From an uncultured Bacteroidota bacterium (lineage in GTDB: Bacteria; Bacteroidota; Bacteroidia; Bacteroidales; UBA12481), in contig CAIXKO010000530.1 of assembly GCA_903919925.1 (NCBI GenBank), positions 1 through 46,198 on the forward strand: a DNA stretch of 46,198 bases. Direction: 5' to 3'. Each line of letters opens with the position of its first letter. Within the stretch, counting starts at the first letter, position 1. Shown piece by piece: positions 19,134 to 28,652 of this stretch. Position numbers and translations under genes: made by a program. The notes beneath the pieces were generated by a model, which saw only the letters and a list, made by a program, of their open reading frames with translations, did not search any database and was not told the origin of the DNA.

Positions 19134-20225
19134 ATGAAAAACCTGATCCACTACCTCCTGGTTTTATGTCTTGTAAGCAGCGCACCAGCTTGCAAGAAGA
19201 AGACGGAGAACAAATTCGGTAATAAACTTGGTGATATCGGAGCTAAAGCCGATCCCATCAAGGTGGAAGGCCAGCTCATTGAATACGGCGACTTTCCGAT
19301 CGAATTGGTGAGCAACGGCAAACTGGAAGCCTTTCATAAGGCATCGCTAAAATTCAGAAACAGCGAGAAGGTAGTTAAGATTCATTGCCAGAACGGTGAC
19401 TGGGTAGAAGAAGGAAAACTCATTGCGGAGCTGGACAATCAGATGGAAAAACTGGATCTGGAACAGGCAAATCTGCGGTTGGAGAAAGTTAAACTCGATC
19501 GGCTCGACCTGATTGTCAGTCACCAGGTGGGAGCCAAGCGTCCGGAGGATGTTTCCCCTAATGCCCTTAATGCCTTTAATATCAAAGTGGGATACCGGGA
19601 AACGGAGCTTGCGTACGAACAGGCTCAGATTCGTTATGCATATAGCCGGTTGATTGCACCCATTTCTGGTCGCATTGCTGGTCTGGAATGCCAGGAACAA
19701 AACTTTCCGGCAGGCGACAAACCTTTTTGTTGGTTGCTTAACGATAAGGAGTTTTATGTCGTATTCCCTGTGATGGAAAACGAAATAGCAAGGTTGCGGG
19801 TTGGACAGGAAGTATCTGTGAAACCATTTGCAATTGACTCTGTAACATACACAGGCCGGATCGTTGAGATCGATCCCATGATTGATATACATGGAAATGT
19901 TAGGATCAAGGCTCGTATACCCAATACTGACGGCCGATTGGTTGAAGGTATGAATGTTAAGGCGCTGATCAGGGATAAGGTTGCCGGCGGGCTGATCGTT
20001 CCAAAGGAAGCCGTTGTGCTCCGCAACAATCAGCAGGTTGTTTTCTCGCTTCTCAATGGCCGCTCCTACTGGAATTACGTGGAATCCGACCTCGAAAACT
20101 CCACGAGCTACACCATTCGCGTTGTCAAGGCGGGTATATTGAAAGCCGGTGATACCATTATCACTAAAGGGAATCTTAACCTGGCGAATGATGCCGAACT
20201 GGAATTTAAGTTCAATGCAAAATGA
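19134..20225 (+). CDS. RND periplasmic adaptor (membrane fusion) lipoprotein
   Basis: Lipobox SAPACKKK; hairpin/lipoyl segments (VVKIHCQNGDWVEEGKLIAELDN... YAYSRLIAPISGRIAGL... VEGMNVKALI...GLIVPKEAVV). Confidence 0.88.
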   Translation: MKNLIHYLLVLCLVSSAPACKKKTENKFGNKLGDIGAKADPIKVEGQLIEYGDFPIELVSNGKLEAFHKASLKFRNSEKVVKIHCQNGDWVEEGKLIAELDNQMEKLDLEQANLRLEKVKLDRLDLIVSHQVGAKRPEDVSPNALNAFNIKVGYRETELAYEQAQIRYAYSRLIAPISGRIAGLECQEQNFPAGDKPFCWLLNDKEFYVVFPVMENEIARLRVGQEVSVKPFAIDSVTYTGRIVEIDPMIDIHGNVRIKARIPNTDGRLVEGMNVKALIRDKVAGGLIVPKEAVVLRNNQQVVFSLLNGRSYWNYVESDLENSTSYTIRVVKAGILKAGDTIITKGNLNLANDAELEFKFNAK

Positions 20226-20258
20226 ACTCACCAGGCAACCTGAATAGTACCCCCCTAA

Positions 20259-20277
20259 CCCCCCTGAAACAGGGGGG
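20259..20277. repeat. REP-like GC hairpin CCCCCCTG-AAA-CAGGGGGG
   Basis: Perfect 8-bp stem between the adaptor and the second RND gene, preceded by ACCCCCCTAA. Confidence 0.7.
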
Positions 20278-20340
20278 AATGAGCACTGATGCGACTTTCC
20301 TGTCCGGCACACGATACCCAGTAAACGATAACCGATACCC

Positions 20341-23300
20341 ATGGTAAACTTCCTCATCCACCGCCCGATCGCAGTAATCATGTCCTTTCTGGCTATCCTG
20401 TTTCTGGGAGTGGTCACCATTTTCCAGCTGCCAGTTTCTCTGATGCCGAATATCGACATTCCGGAGATAACCGTTCAGGCTACCTATCTGGGAATCCCGG
20501 CCCGCGAAATGGAAAACTCCGTGTCAACACCGATTCGTCAGCAATTGATGCAAGTGGCACATCTGGAGGATATCGAGAGTGAAACACGGGATGGGTACAG
20601 CATTATCCGGATGAAATTCACACACGGCACTGATATCAACTATGCCTACATCGAATGCAATGAAAAGATCGACGATGCCATGAACCAATTGCCCCGGGGT
20701 TTCGACCGACCGAGGGTGGTAAAGGCATCTGCTACGGATATCCCGGTTTTCAACCTGATGATCACCCAGAAATCGGAATGGGCCGATCCGGAAAAAATGG
20801 TGGAATTGAGCGAATTCGTGCAATCGGTGATCCTCAAGCGCATCGAGCAGCTGCCAGAAGTGGCGATGGTCGACATGACCGGCGCCATGGAACCGGAACT
20901 GGTGATTACTCCGGACCCGGAAAAACTCAAAAGTATCGGCATCACCGATCAGGATATACTGAACGCCCTCGAATCCAATAACACAAATATTGGTAACCTG
21001 ATGGTCAGGGACGGCTATTATCAATACCAGATCAAGTTCGCCAATTACCTGAAGGACGCGAAAGATATTGGCAATCTGTATATTGGAAAGAACGACCGGT
21101 TGATGCAATTGAAAGACCTGGCTAAGGTTGAAGTGCGGACGCAGGAACGTCGTGGTATCTTCATGAACAGGGAACGAACCGGACTCTGTCTGGCTATCAT
21201 TAAACAGGCTGATGCCCGCATGGCTGATATGAGAAGCGAGATCAATAAGATGATCACCGCTTACCGGATTGAATATCCGCATCTTGATTTTGAAATTGAA
21301 AAAGATCAGACCACCATCCTCTCCTATTCGATGGGCAATCTCACCCAAAGCCTTTGGCTGGGCGGATTGCTGGCTATGCTGGTGATGTTCTTGTTTCTGA
21401 AGGATTTTCGGTCGCCGGTATTGATCGCTTTTTCGGTACCGATATCGGTAATCGTCAGTTTGCTGTTATTTTATTTACTCGGAATGTCCATCAATATCAT
21501 TTCCTTATCCGGATTGGTACTGGCGGTCGGGATGATGATCGATGATTCCATCATCGTGATCGACAACATCAACCAGTATCTGGATATGGGTGATCCCATT
21601 GATGTCGCGTGCGTGAAAGGAACCAACGAGGTAATTCGCCCGCTCATCTCGTCGTGTTTGACGACCTGCGCAGTTTTTATTCCGCTGGTCTTTTTGAGCG
21701 GCATAGCAGGAGCTTTGTTTTATGATCAGGCATTATCGATAACGATCGGATTATTGGCAGCCTTTCTGGTGTCCATCACTTTAATTCCAACTCTGTTCAG
21801 ACTTTTTTTTATCCGTAAACCCAAAGCGGCCTCCAATAATATTCTGGGCCGGATCAACCGGATCAATTACGAACATGTTTATGAGCAATCATTCAGTCAT
21901 GTTTTTAAGTACCGGACCATCTATCTGACGGTTTCAGCTTTGCTGGTTCTGGCCTGTTACCCTTTATACAAAATGTGCGGGGTCAGCCAGTTGCCCAAAC
22001 TCGAACAAACTGAGCTGGTGGCTCAGCTCGACTGGAATGAACCCATCCACGTGGAAGAGAATGCCCGGCGAGTGGGGCAGCTGGTGACGTCCCTGCCGGA
22101 TAGCCTGTTACAGTATTCATCGCTGGTGGGGGAACAGCAGTTTATCATCAATCGTGAAGCGGAAAGAACAGCGTCGGAATCCGAAATCTATTTCCGTTTG
22201 AACAATCCGGACTCAATCGATCAGGTGGCCGTGCACATCCGCGAATTCCTGTCTGCCAATTATCCGGTGGCCACCGTCAGCTTTCATCCGCCCGAAAATA
22301 TATTTGAGGCCATTTTTTCGGAAAAAATCCCTGAACTGCTAACACGCCTATCGAGCATGAAAGGTCAGGAGCAGCCTTCTCTTCAGGAGGTCTGGTCGTT
22401 CTCCGATTCTTTGGCAAGGAAGGAAAACCTTACTTTTGAACAGGTGCCGGTTCACGACCAGATTGTCATTGAGGTGGATCCCGAACGACTGCTTTTATAC
22501 AAAGTGAGTTTCGCGGCGGTAGCCGATCAGCTTCAGAAAGCGTTCAATCAGAAACGGCTGGGGGTATTGAAGACCTATCAGCGGTTTATCCCGATCCTCC
22601 TTGCCGATGTTCGCAGACCGGTAGCCGACATTATTCAGAATTCATTTGTACGGAACAGCGATGGAATCGATTATCCGCTTTCGGGGCTCGTTAATATCGG
22701 ACGGGAACAGCAGTACAAGACAATCAGGGCCTCTCGCAATGGGGAATATGTACCATTGGTGGCCAAAGCATCAACCCTTTCGGTTCCGGCAATCATTGAC
22801 AAGATCAAAGGTGGGATCAGGAATACCAGCGTTTTGCAGGCCGATTTTGATGGTACCTGGTTTCATCAGAAATTATTGATGAACCAACTGGCTGTTATTT
22901 TGGTGATCTCCCTTCTGCTTTTATACTTTATCCTGGCTGCCCAGTTTGAATCCTTTTCACAACCGCTGTTGGTTTTGATTGAACTGCCGATCGACCTTTC
23001 AGCCTCGCTTTTTATGCTCTGGTTATTCGGCGAAACCATCAACCTGATGTCGGCCATTGGAATCATTGTCATGTGCGGGATCATCATCAATGACTCGATC
23101 CTCAAGATCGATACGATCAACCGGACCCGGGCCGACGGATATAAAGTACTGGATGCCATTCATATTGCAGGCCAGCGACGATTGAAGCCAATCATCATGA
23201 CCACCTTGGCCATGATTCTGGAAATAGTTCCATTTCTGTTCTTCGGAGGTTTGGGTAACGATCTGCAACGACCGTTGGCACTCACGATTGTCGGTGGTTT

Positions 23301-23418
23301 AGCCATCGGAGCACTTGTCAGCTTGTACATTGTGCCAATCATTTACTGGTTGGTGTATAAGCATGAGGACAAAGAAGTCATGAAAGTCACCAACAGAGAT
23401 AACACCCAATTTCGATGA
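20341..23418 (+). CDS. RND efflux permease (AcrB family, canonical DD)
   Basis: MVNFLIHRPIAVIMSFLAILFLGVVTIFQLPVSLMPNIDIPEITVQATYLGIPAREMENSVSTPI...; GMMIDDSIIVIDNI. Confidence 0.93.
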   Translation: MVNFLIHRPIAVIMSFLAILFLGVVTIFQLPVSLMPNIDIPEITVQATYLGIPAREMENSVSTPIRQQLMQVAHLEDIESETRDGYSIIRMKFTHGTDINYAYIECNEKIDDAMNQLPRGFDRPRVVKASATDIPVFNLMITQKSEWADPEKMVELSEFVQSVILKRIEQLPEVAMVDMTGAMEPELVITPDPEKLKSIGITDQDILNALESNNTNIGNLMVRDGYYQYQIKFANYLKDAKDIGNLYIGKNDRLMQLKDLAKVEVRTQERRGIFMNRERTGLCLAIIKQADARMADMRSEINKMITAYRIEYPHLDFEIEKDQTTILSYSMGNLTQSLWLGGLLAMLVMFLFLKDFRSPVLIAFSVPISVIVSLLLFYLLGMSINIISLSGLVLAVGMMIDDSIIVIDNINQYLDMGDPIDVACVKGTNEVIRPLISSCLTTCAVFIPLVFLSGIAGALFYDQALSITIGLLAAFLVSITLIPTLFRLFFIRKPKAASNNILGRINRINYEHVYEQSFSHVFKYRTIYLTVSALLVLACYPLYKMCGVSQLPKLEQTELVAQLDWNEPIHVEENARRVGQLVTSLPDSLLQYSSLVGEQQFIINREAERTASESEIYFRLNNPDSIDQVAVHIREFLSANYPVATVSFHPPENIFEAIFSEKIPELLTRLSSMKGQEQPSLQEVWSFSDSLARKENLTFEQVPVHDQIVIEVDPERLLLYKVSFAAVADQLQKAFNQKRLGVLKTYQRFIPILLADVRRPVADIIQNSFVRNSDGIDYPLSGLVNIGREQQYKTIRASRNGEYVPLVAKASTLSVPAIIDKIKGGIRNTSVLQADFDGTWFHQKLLMNQLAVILVISLLLLYFILAAQFESFSQPLLVLIELPIDLSASLFMLWLFGETINLMSAIGIIVMCGIIINDSILKIDTINRTRADGYKVLDAIHIAGQRRLKPIIMTTLAMILEIVPFLFFGGLGNDLQRPLALTIVGGLAIGALVSLYIVPIIYWLVYKHEDKEVMKVTNRDNTQFR

Positions 23419-23550
23419 GCCTTATATACCTGTCAAATTATAAAGTATTGATAGCTGATTTTTGTCCGTATATTGCTTTGCCTTAATTAATTAAACAAAA
23501 TGAAAACCTTTAACAGCACGTCAATTAATCTCCTCAAATACGAACCGTTT

Positions 23551-24840
23551 ATGAAATCAATCTTTAGGGGACTCATTTTACTGGCTTTGTTAGCCTGCGT
23601 GATTCAATCCCAGAATCCCTGCTCTGGACAGTCCAACCTTCCTGATACCGTGATTCTTAAGACAAAACTTGAGAAAGGATTAGGATTGATGTACTATCTG
23701 ACCGGCATAAATCACTTAAAGTTTAAGATCAAAGATTCCTTAAAATATGATGTCATTCTTCCGGCCAATATTAGTGACATCAAGCTTGCATTTGAGGTTA
23801 TCGATTATAACAGCTATTTTATTCAGAAGAGAGAAAAGGGTAAGGGAGTATCAGAATACTGGAAAGGACTCATTGCAGGACACAAGATTGATACAATAAA
23901 TGAACTTTCAACCAAGGAAAACTCTGTTTGTTTTCTTAAAGGCCTGAGAGGTAAGGAGGAAGTTTTCATTATTGATGAGAATAATAATAAGGACTTCAGG
24001 GATGACCCGATTAGGCTGGTTCAGAATATCGATGTTTTTTCAAAAGATAACCTAATCAAGTGTGCCTATACTATATACAATGGCAAAAAGTATGTTAAGG
24101 TGTCGTGCTGGATCAATATGGGTATTTGGGAAGGTGAAGATCTTTGCTACTTCACCAGCCAGCACCATTCGGTACAGTTTAAAGTTGGAAAATCCAGTTA
24201 TGATATTGATATAAAAATGTATGACTCAAGGTTCAATTTTGATAAACCCCAAATTGCTTTAATTGGAGGAAATGGAGTTAAGAGAGACACGGTCTTAGAA
24301 GGTGAATTCCTGCAAGTTGGAGAGTATTTAAAGTTAAAGGAGTGTGTATATAAATTTGCAGATCTTTCCAATGATGGTAGTTATTTAACCTTAGTCAGAG
24401 AGGATCATTACCAAGATATATCAGGGACACAAATCGGTGTTATCGCTCCGGCTTTTAAATGTCACACTACCGATGGCGATTCAATTTCATTGGAAGATTA
24501 CAAAGGCAGGAATGTCCTTCTGGCAAATATATCAGCTTGTTATTCGGTGCCAGGCAGTCAGGAAGTATACAAGGATCTGGCTGAAAAATACGGATCGAAG
24601 CTGGATATGATTGTGATTGATCGGGCTGGTGGATATTTAAAACAAATCGAAAACTATAACCTCCCGGGTAGGCTGGTTAATGCCGATACCCCAGATAATA
24701 AAGAGTTTGCAAAAAACTATCGTCCCGATTATTGCTCCCGCACCTGTTTTCTGATTGGTCCGGATGGCAGGATCGTCGACAAGTTTGAGATATTTGATTG
24801 GGAGAAAAACTTGCCAAAGCACCTTATCCCAAAGAATTGA
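23551..24840 (+). CDS. Thioredoxin-fold (TlpA-like) C-terminal protein lacking the CxxC pair
   Basis: Signal peptide (start at MKSIFRG); APAFKCHTTDGDSISLEDYKGRNVLLANISACYSVPGSQEVY...CFLIGPDGRIVDKF. Confidence 0.7.
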   Translation: MKSIFRGLILLALLACVIQSQNPCSGQSNLPDTVILKTKLEKGLGLMYYLTGINHLKFKIKDSLKYDVILPANISDIKLAFEVIDYNSYFIQKREKGKGVSEYWKGLIAGHKIDTINELSTKENSVCFLKGLRGKEEVFIIDENNNKDFRDDPIRLVQNIDVFSKDNLIKCAYTIYNGKKYVKVSCWINMGIWEGEDLCYFTSQHHSVQFKVGKSSYDIDIKMYDSRFNFDKPQIALIGGNGVKRDTVLEGEFLQVGEYLKLKECVYKFADLSNDGSYLTLVREDHYQDISGTQIGVIAPAFKCHTTDGDSISLEDYKGRNVLLANISACYSVPGSQEVYKDLAEKYGSKLDMIVIDRAGGYLKQIENYNLPGRLVNADTPDNKEFAKNYRPDYCSRTCFLIGPDGRIVDKFEIFDWEKNLPKHLIPKN

Positions 24841-24892
24841 TTTTTAAAGAAAAGAATAATCTCATTATTGGTCCTTTAGCAATATCTCAAAA

Positions 24893-26113
24893 ATGAAAAC
24901 CAATCAAGCATTAACAATGGTATTGTCTTTACTCGTGATGGCCTGTTCAGGCCCAAAACAAGAGCAGTCAAATGAGATCATCAAAATAGATGTACTCAAA
25001 GCTTTCGATAACCAAAAGAACGTCAAGCTCAGTGAATTCATCCGGGAAATTGAATTTATTCCATTGGAATCGACAAAGGATTCGTGGTTCAGATATTCAG
25101 AAAATTATATAGTGGGGAAAAAATACGTGATGGTTGGGGACGCCGAACGAGCTCATGTGGTTTTGTTCGACAGACAGGGGAAATTCATCCGGACCATCGG
25201 AACGAAAGGGGAAGGACCCGGCGAATTAATCGAACCTCGTATTTCTATTATGGATCCGGATGAGGAGTTTATTTTTGTTTATGATGTTGTCCAGGGTAAA
25301 CTGGTCGAGTTTTCGATTGAAGGACAGTTCATCAAAGAGATTGGCATCAAAAAAATAACTCCGGCAAGATATATCAGCGGCATACAGTTTATCAATGAAA
25401 ATGAATTTGTGCTGGTAAATTATCGACCCTGGGCACCAATGGACGGATTTGCCTCTCTCCCGGTTTTTGACAGGAATCTAAACCATGTTAAGGATATCCT
25501 TCCGCGGGCAAATGATGAAAATCTGGTGATCAATGTTGCACCCCATGCCGTACTAACAATAAATCCTGGAAGAATGAGCTTTTGGGAGCCTTCTTTAGAT
25601 ACGCTGTACACCATCACACCAGAAGGATCAGTCAAGCCAACCCATGTAATCGGCTTCTCAAAAGGTGGTCCGGATCACGATTTTGTGACGACTAATGTCA
25701 ATCCAAACCTGTATGCCGAAAACTCGATAGTATCGATCATGGATGCCGGGCACTATTTTCACATACTGGGCAGGAAAAGCAATGGTTGGTTTACGGCCTT
25801 ATACAATCAAAAAACAAAAGAAATATTCGAGGTAGTTCAGAAATCAATCTGCGATACCTCCATGTATGCCGGTCGATACGGATTTGAAAATGATCTGTTT
25901 GGAGCCGGTAGGGGCTGGCTGCGAAATTACTCAAATAAGATTGACCGTTTTATTTCGCTGATCGACCTGGAAACTTTTTCCGATTATTACGATCTGGCAT
26001 GCATTCGTGAAAAAGAGGTCAAATTCCCGGAACTACGCGATCGTTTTATAGAATTGGTAAAGAATCCTGAAGCCAGGTACCAGAAGCTTATTGTATTGAT
26101 GAGAGCTAAATAA
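24893..26113 (+). CDS. 6-bladed beta-propeller lipoprotein
   Basis: Lipobox VMACSG; KFIRTIGTKGEGPGEL; RANDENL. Confidence 0.83.
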   Translation: MKTNQALTMVLSLLVMACSGPKQEQSNEIIKIDVLKAFDNQKNVKLSEFIREIEFIPLESTKDSWFRYSENYIVGKKYVMVGDAERAHVVLFDRQGKFIRTIGTKGEGPGELIEPRISIMDPDEEFIFVYDVVQGKLVEFSIEGQFIKEIGIKKITPARYISGIQFINENEFVLVNYRPWAPMDGFASLPVFDRNLNHVKDILPRANDENLVINVAPHAVLTINPGRMSFWEPSLDTLYTITPEGSVKPTHVIGFSKGGPDHDFVTTNVNPNLYAENSIVSIMDAGHYFHILGRKSNGWFTALYNQKTKEIFEVVQKSICDTSMYAGRYGFENDLFGAGRGWLRNYSNKIDRFISLIDLETFSDYYDLACIREKEVKFPELRDRFIELVKNPEARYQKLIVLMRAK

Positions 26114-26223
26114 ACCATTGGTTAAAGGCAATTTAGTAACGGCGCGCAAGACTTTCATTAAGAATACTCTCTAATATTATTCGAATTGTGCCTGATTTTT
26201 AAATAACTCATTAAATCGATCCT

Positions 26224-27444
26224 ATGAAACATCGCTACATTCCTGTTATTGCCGCATTCACTATTCTCGTACTTTCATGCAGCAACAAAGAAACCGGAAA
26301 CCTGACCACCATTGACCTTAAAGAGGCTCTGAAACATACCGGAGTTGTCAAACTCAGCGAGTTGGCTTCTGATGTTGAGTTTGTCGAGTTTGATTCGACG
26401 AATCCAGAGGCCTATTTCCAACAGGTTCGAAGCTTATCGGTTGGTAAAAATCATATCATGGTTGTCGACGAATTCCGTAATCAGGTTATCCTGTTTAGCC
26501 GGTCAGGGAAATTTATCCGGCTGATCGGGCGGGTTGGGAAAGGTCCCGGTGAATATCTTCAATGCTGGCTTTCAGCAATGGACCCTGAGGAAAGTTGCAT
26601 CCTAGTTGCCGATCATTTACAAAAACAATTGATAAAGTATGCCATAACGGGAGAGTTTCTCAAGAGTGTTTCCTATAAAGACCTGATCCCCGTATTCTTG
26701 TTGGATGGTTTGGAGTTTATCGATGACGAACATTTTGGATTGGTGGCCAGGAGAACGGGTAAGCCATCTGATGACTTCTCCAGCGTACCGGTTTTCGACC
26801 TTGATCTGAACTTGACCCATAAATTTCTGAATCGAGCAAATGATGAAAATCTAAAAATCAATAATAATACGAATCAATCACTGTTCAGATTGAAGGACAA
26901 ATTGTTGTACCATGAGTCTTTTTTTGATACATTGTATTATCTCTATCCGGATGGCCATGAAAAACCTGCTTATCGGATTGATGTGGGTAAGGGCGGGCTT
27001 ACCAGGGAATACCTTTCAGATTATAATGTCTATATAAATACAAACCCGCAGGTCTTTGATAGGGTTCTTAATGTGGTAGAAGTCGGTGATTATATCTTTA
27101 TGAGGGGTTTTGCTGGTGAACAATTTGAGCTGGCCTATCGAAAAAAAACCGGTGAATCCTTCAGCCTCACGGCACCGGACAACTGCTACAAATCGGAAAT
27201 CCAGATTCCTTGCGTCGAGAATGATCTGTTCGGGTACGGTATTTTTCAAATACGCAAGTTCAATCCGGATTTGGGAATTTATGCAGAAATTTTGTGGACC
27301 CCCGATTTACAGGATACTGCTGTATTAAATTGCATCAGGGGAAAGCAGGTGTTATTACCAGAGAAACGTGAAGAGTTTATTCACATCATTGAACGAACGG
27401 GTGGTGGTACCGAAATTTTGGTTTTATTGAAAACCTTGAAATAA
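26224..27444 (+). CDS. 6-bladed beta-propeller lipoprotein
   Basis: Lipobox VLSCSN; KFIRLIGRVGKGPGEY; RANDENL; close paralog of the preceding gene. Confidence 0.85.
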   Translation: MKHRYIPVIAAFTILVLSCSNKETGNLTTIDLKEALKHTGVVKLSELASDVEFVEFDSTNPEAYFQQVRSLSVGKNHIMVVDEFRNQVILFSRSGKFIRLIGRVGKGPGEYLQCWLSAMDPEESCILVADHLQKQLIKYAITGEFLKSVSYKDLIPVFLLDGLEFIDDEHFGLVARRTGKPSDDFSSVPVFDLDLNLTHKFLNRANDENLKINNNTNQSLFRLKDKLLYHESFFDTLYYLYPDGHEKPAYRIDVGKGGLTREYLSDYNVYINTNPQVFDRVLNVVEVGDYIFMRGFAGEQFELAYRKKTGESFSLTAPDNCYKSEIQIPCVENDLFGYGIFQIRKFNPDLGIYAEILWTPDLQDTAVLNCIRGKQVLLPEKREEFIHIIERTGGGTEILVLLKTLK

Positions 27445-27513
27445 AATGGTCATGAAATGTCGCAATATACAGGGTATCCATGCGTATTATCTTCAATATC
27501 AAATCCCAGTATA

Positions 27514-28632
27514 ATGAAATTTACCAAGCTAATTTGTGGACTTTCTTTAATCCTGTCCTCATGTTCCCAGCATCCTGACAATTTAATCAGGACCATTGAG
27601 GCAGATATAAATCAGGTTGCCAGGTTACCTCTCCAAAGCCTGACCGACCGCATAGAGTTCGTCAGGCTTGAGACCTCGAAAGATTTTTTAATTTCCTCCA
27701 TTTCCAAAATAGTTTTCCATGGGCAGAGGATTTATATTTTGGATGTTCAATCTCAGAAGGTGTTTTGCTTTGACAGGTCTGGGAAAGGCATCTTTTGTAT
27801 TAATAGCAAGGGCAAAGGACCTGGTGAGTATGTTGCCGTCCAGGATATTGCTATTAATAACTCAAACAATACGTTAGAACTTCTGGATCGTTATAATCTT
27901 CACCTTTTGCAATACGATCTGGATGGCAGATTTATTAAGAATCAAAGATTGCCTTTGGAAACATCGTTTTTTGCAGTATCGAATAAAGGCCGGTATTTGC
28001 TCTATAATCAATTTATTAACCAATCTCTCAGACCCGAATATCAGCATTCATTGTTTTTTTCAACTCTAAAGGACACTGTCTTCTCAGGAGTCTTGCCATT
28101 TTACCATAATTGTGAGCGTCTGACAACTCACTGGCCATTATCAAAGTGCGGGGATTTGATTACCTTCTATTCAGGATACCTTGATACCATTTACGAATTT
28201 GAAGATGAAAGGATTAATAAATATTTTGTTGACTTCAAGAACTATGGAATACCTATGAATAAGCTTGTCAAAACTTTGGATTTAGAGGCAGGGAATGAAA
28301 TAACAAAATTATACAACCATATAGCGGTCAAATCTGCTTTCTCAGATGCAAATCGCATCTACTTTGAAATCTCAAAAGATGGGTTAAAGGGTTTGCCATC
28401 TGTCTTATATAACAAAAGAACTCAAAAATCATTGGTATTCTATCAGTTAGAAGATAATATTGATGGCTTGCCATCGGGTGATGTCGAGGGATTTTTTGAA
28501 GGTTCGCTAATTGTGATTCATGAAGCCATTGATTTAATAAAAGTTCCCAAAATTGTGTCTGATACTTATGGGAGCCTTAAAGGGCTTAACGAAAATGACA
28601 ATCCGGTGATCGGCTTTTATCATTTGAAATGA
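27514..28632 (+). CDS. 6-bladed beta-propeller lipoprotein
   Basis: Start at MKFTKL; lipobox LSSCSQ; NSKGKGPGEY; C-terminal NENDNPVIGFYHLK. Confidence 0.83.
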   Translation: MKFTKLICGLSLILSSCSQHPDNLIRTIEADINQVARLPLQSLTDRIEFVRLETSKDFLISSISKIVFHGQRIYILDVQSQKVFCFDRSGKGIFCINSKGKGPGEYVAVQDIAINNSNNTLELLDRYNLHLLQYDLDGRFIKNQRLPLETSFFAVSNKGRYLLYNQFINQSLRPEYQHSLFFSTLKDTVFSGVLPFYHNCERLTTHWPLSKCGDLITFYSGYLDTIYEFEDERINKYFVDFKNYGIPMNKLVKTLDLEAGNEITKLYNHIAVKSAFSDANRIYFEISKDGLKGLPSVLYNKRTQKSLVFYQLEDNIDGLPSGDVEGFFEGSLIVIHEAIDLIKVPKIVSDTYGSLKGLNENDNPVIGFYHLK

Positions 28633-28652
28633 AATTGGGAGATCTTAATATT

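Noticed and set aside
19347-20459. 370-aa minus-strand ORF opposite the adaptor gene
   Set aside because: Antisense to a clear membrane fusion protein and spans two genes; shadow ORF.
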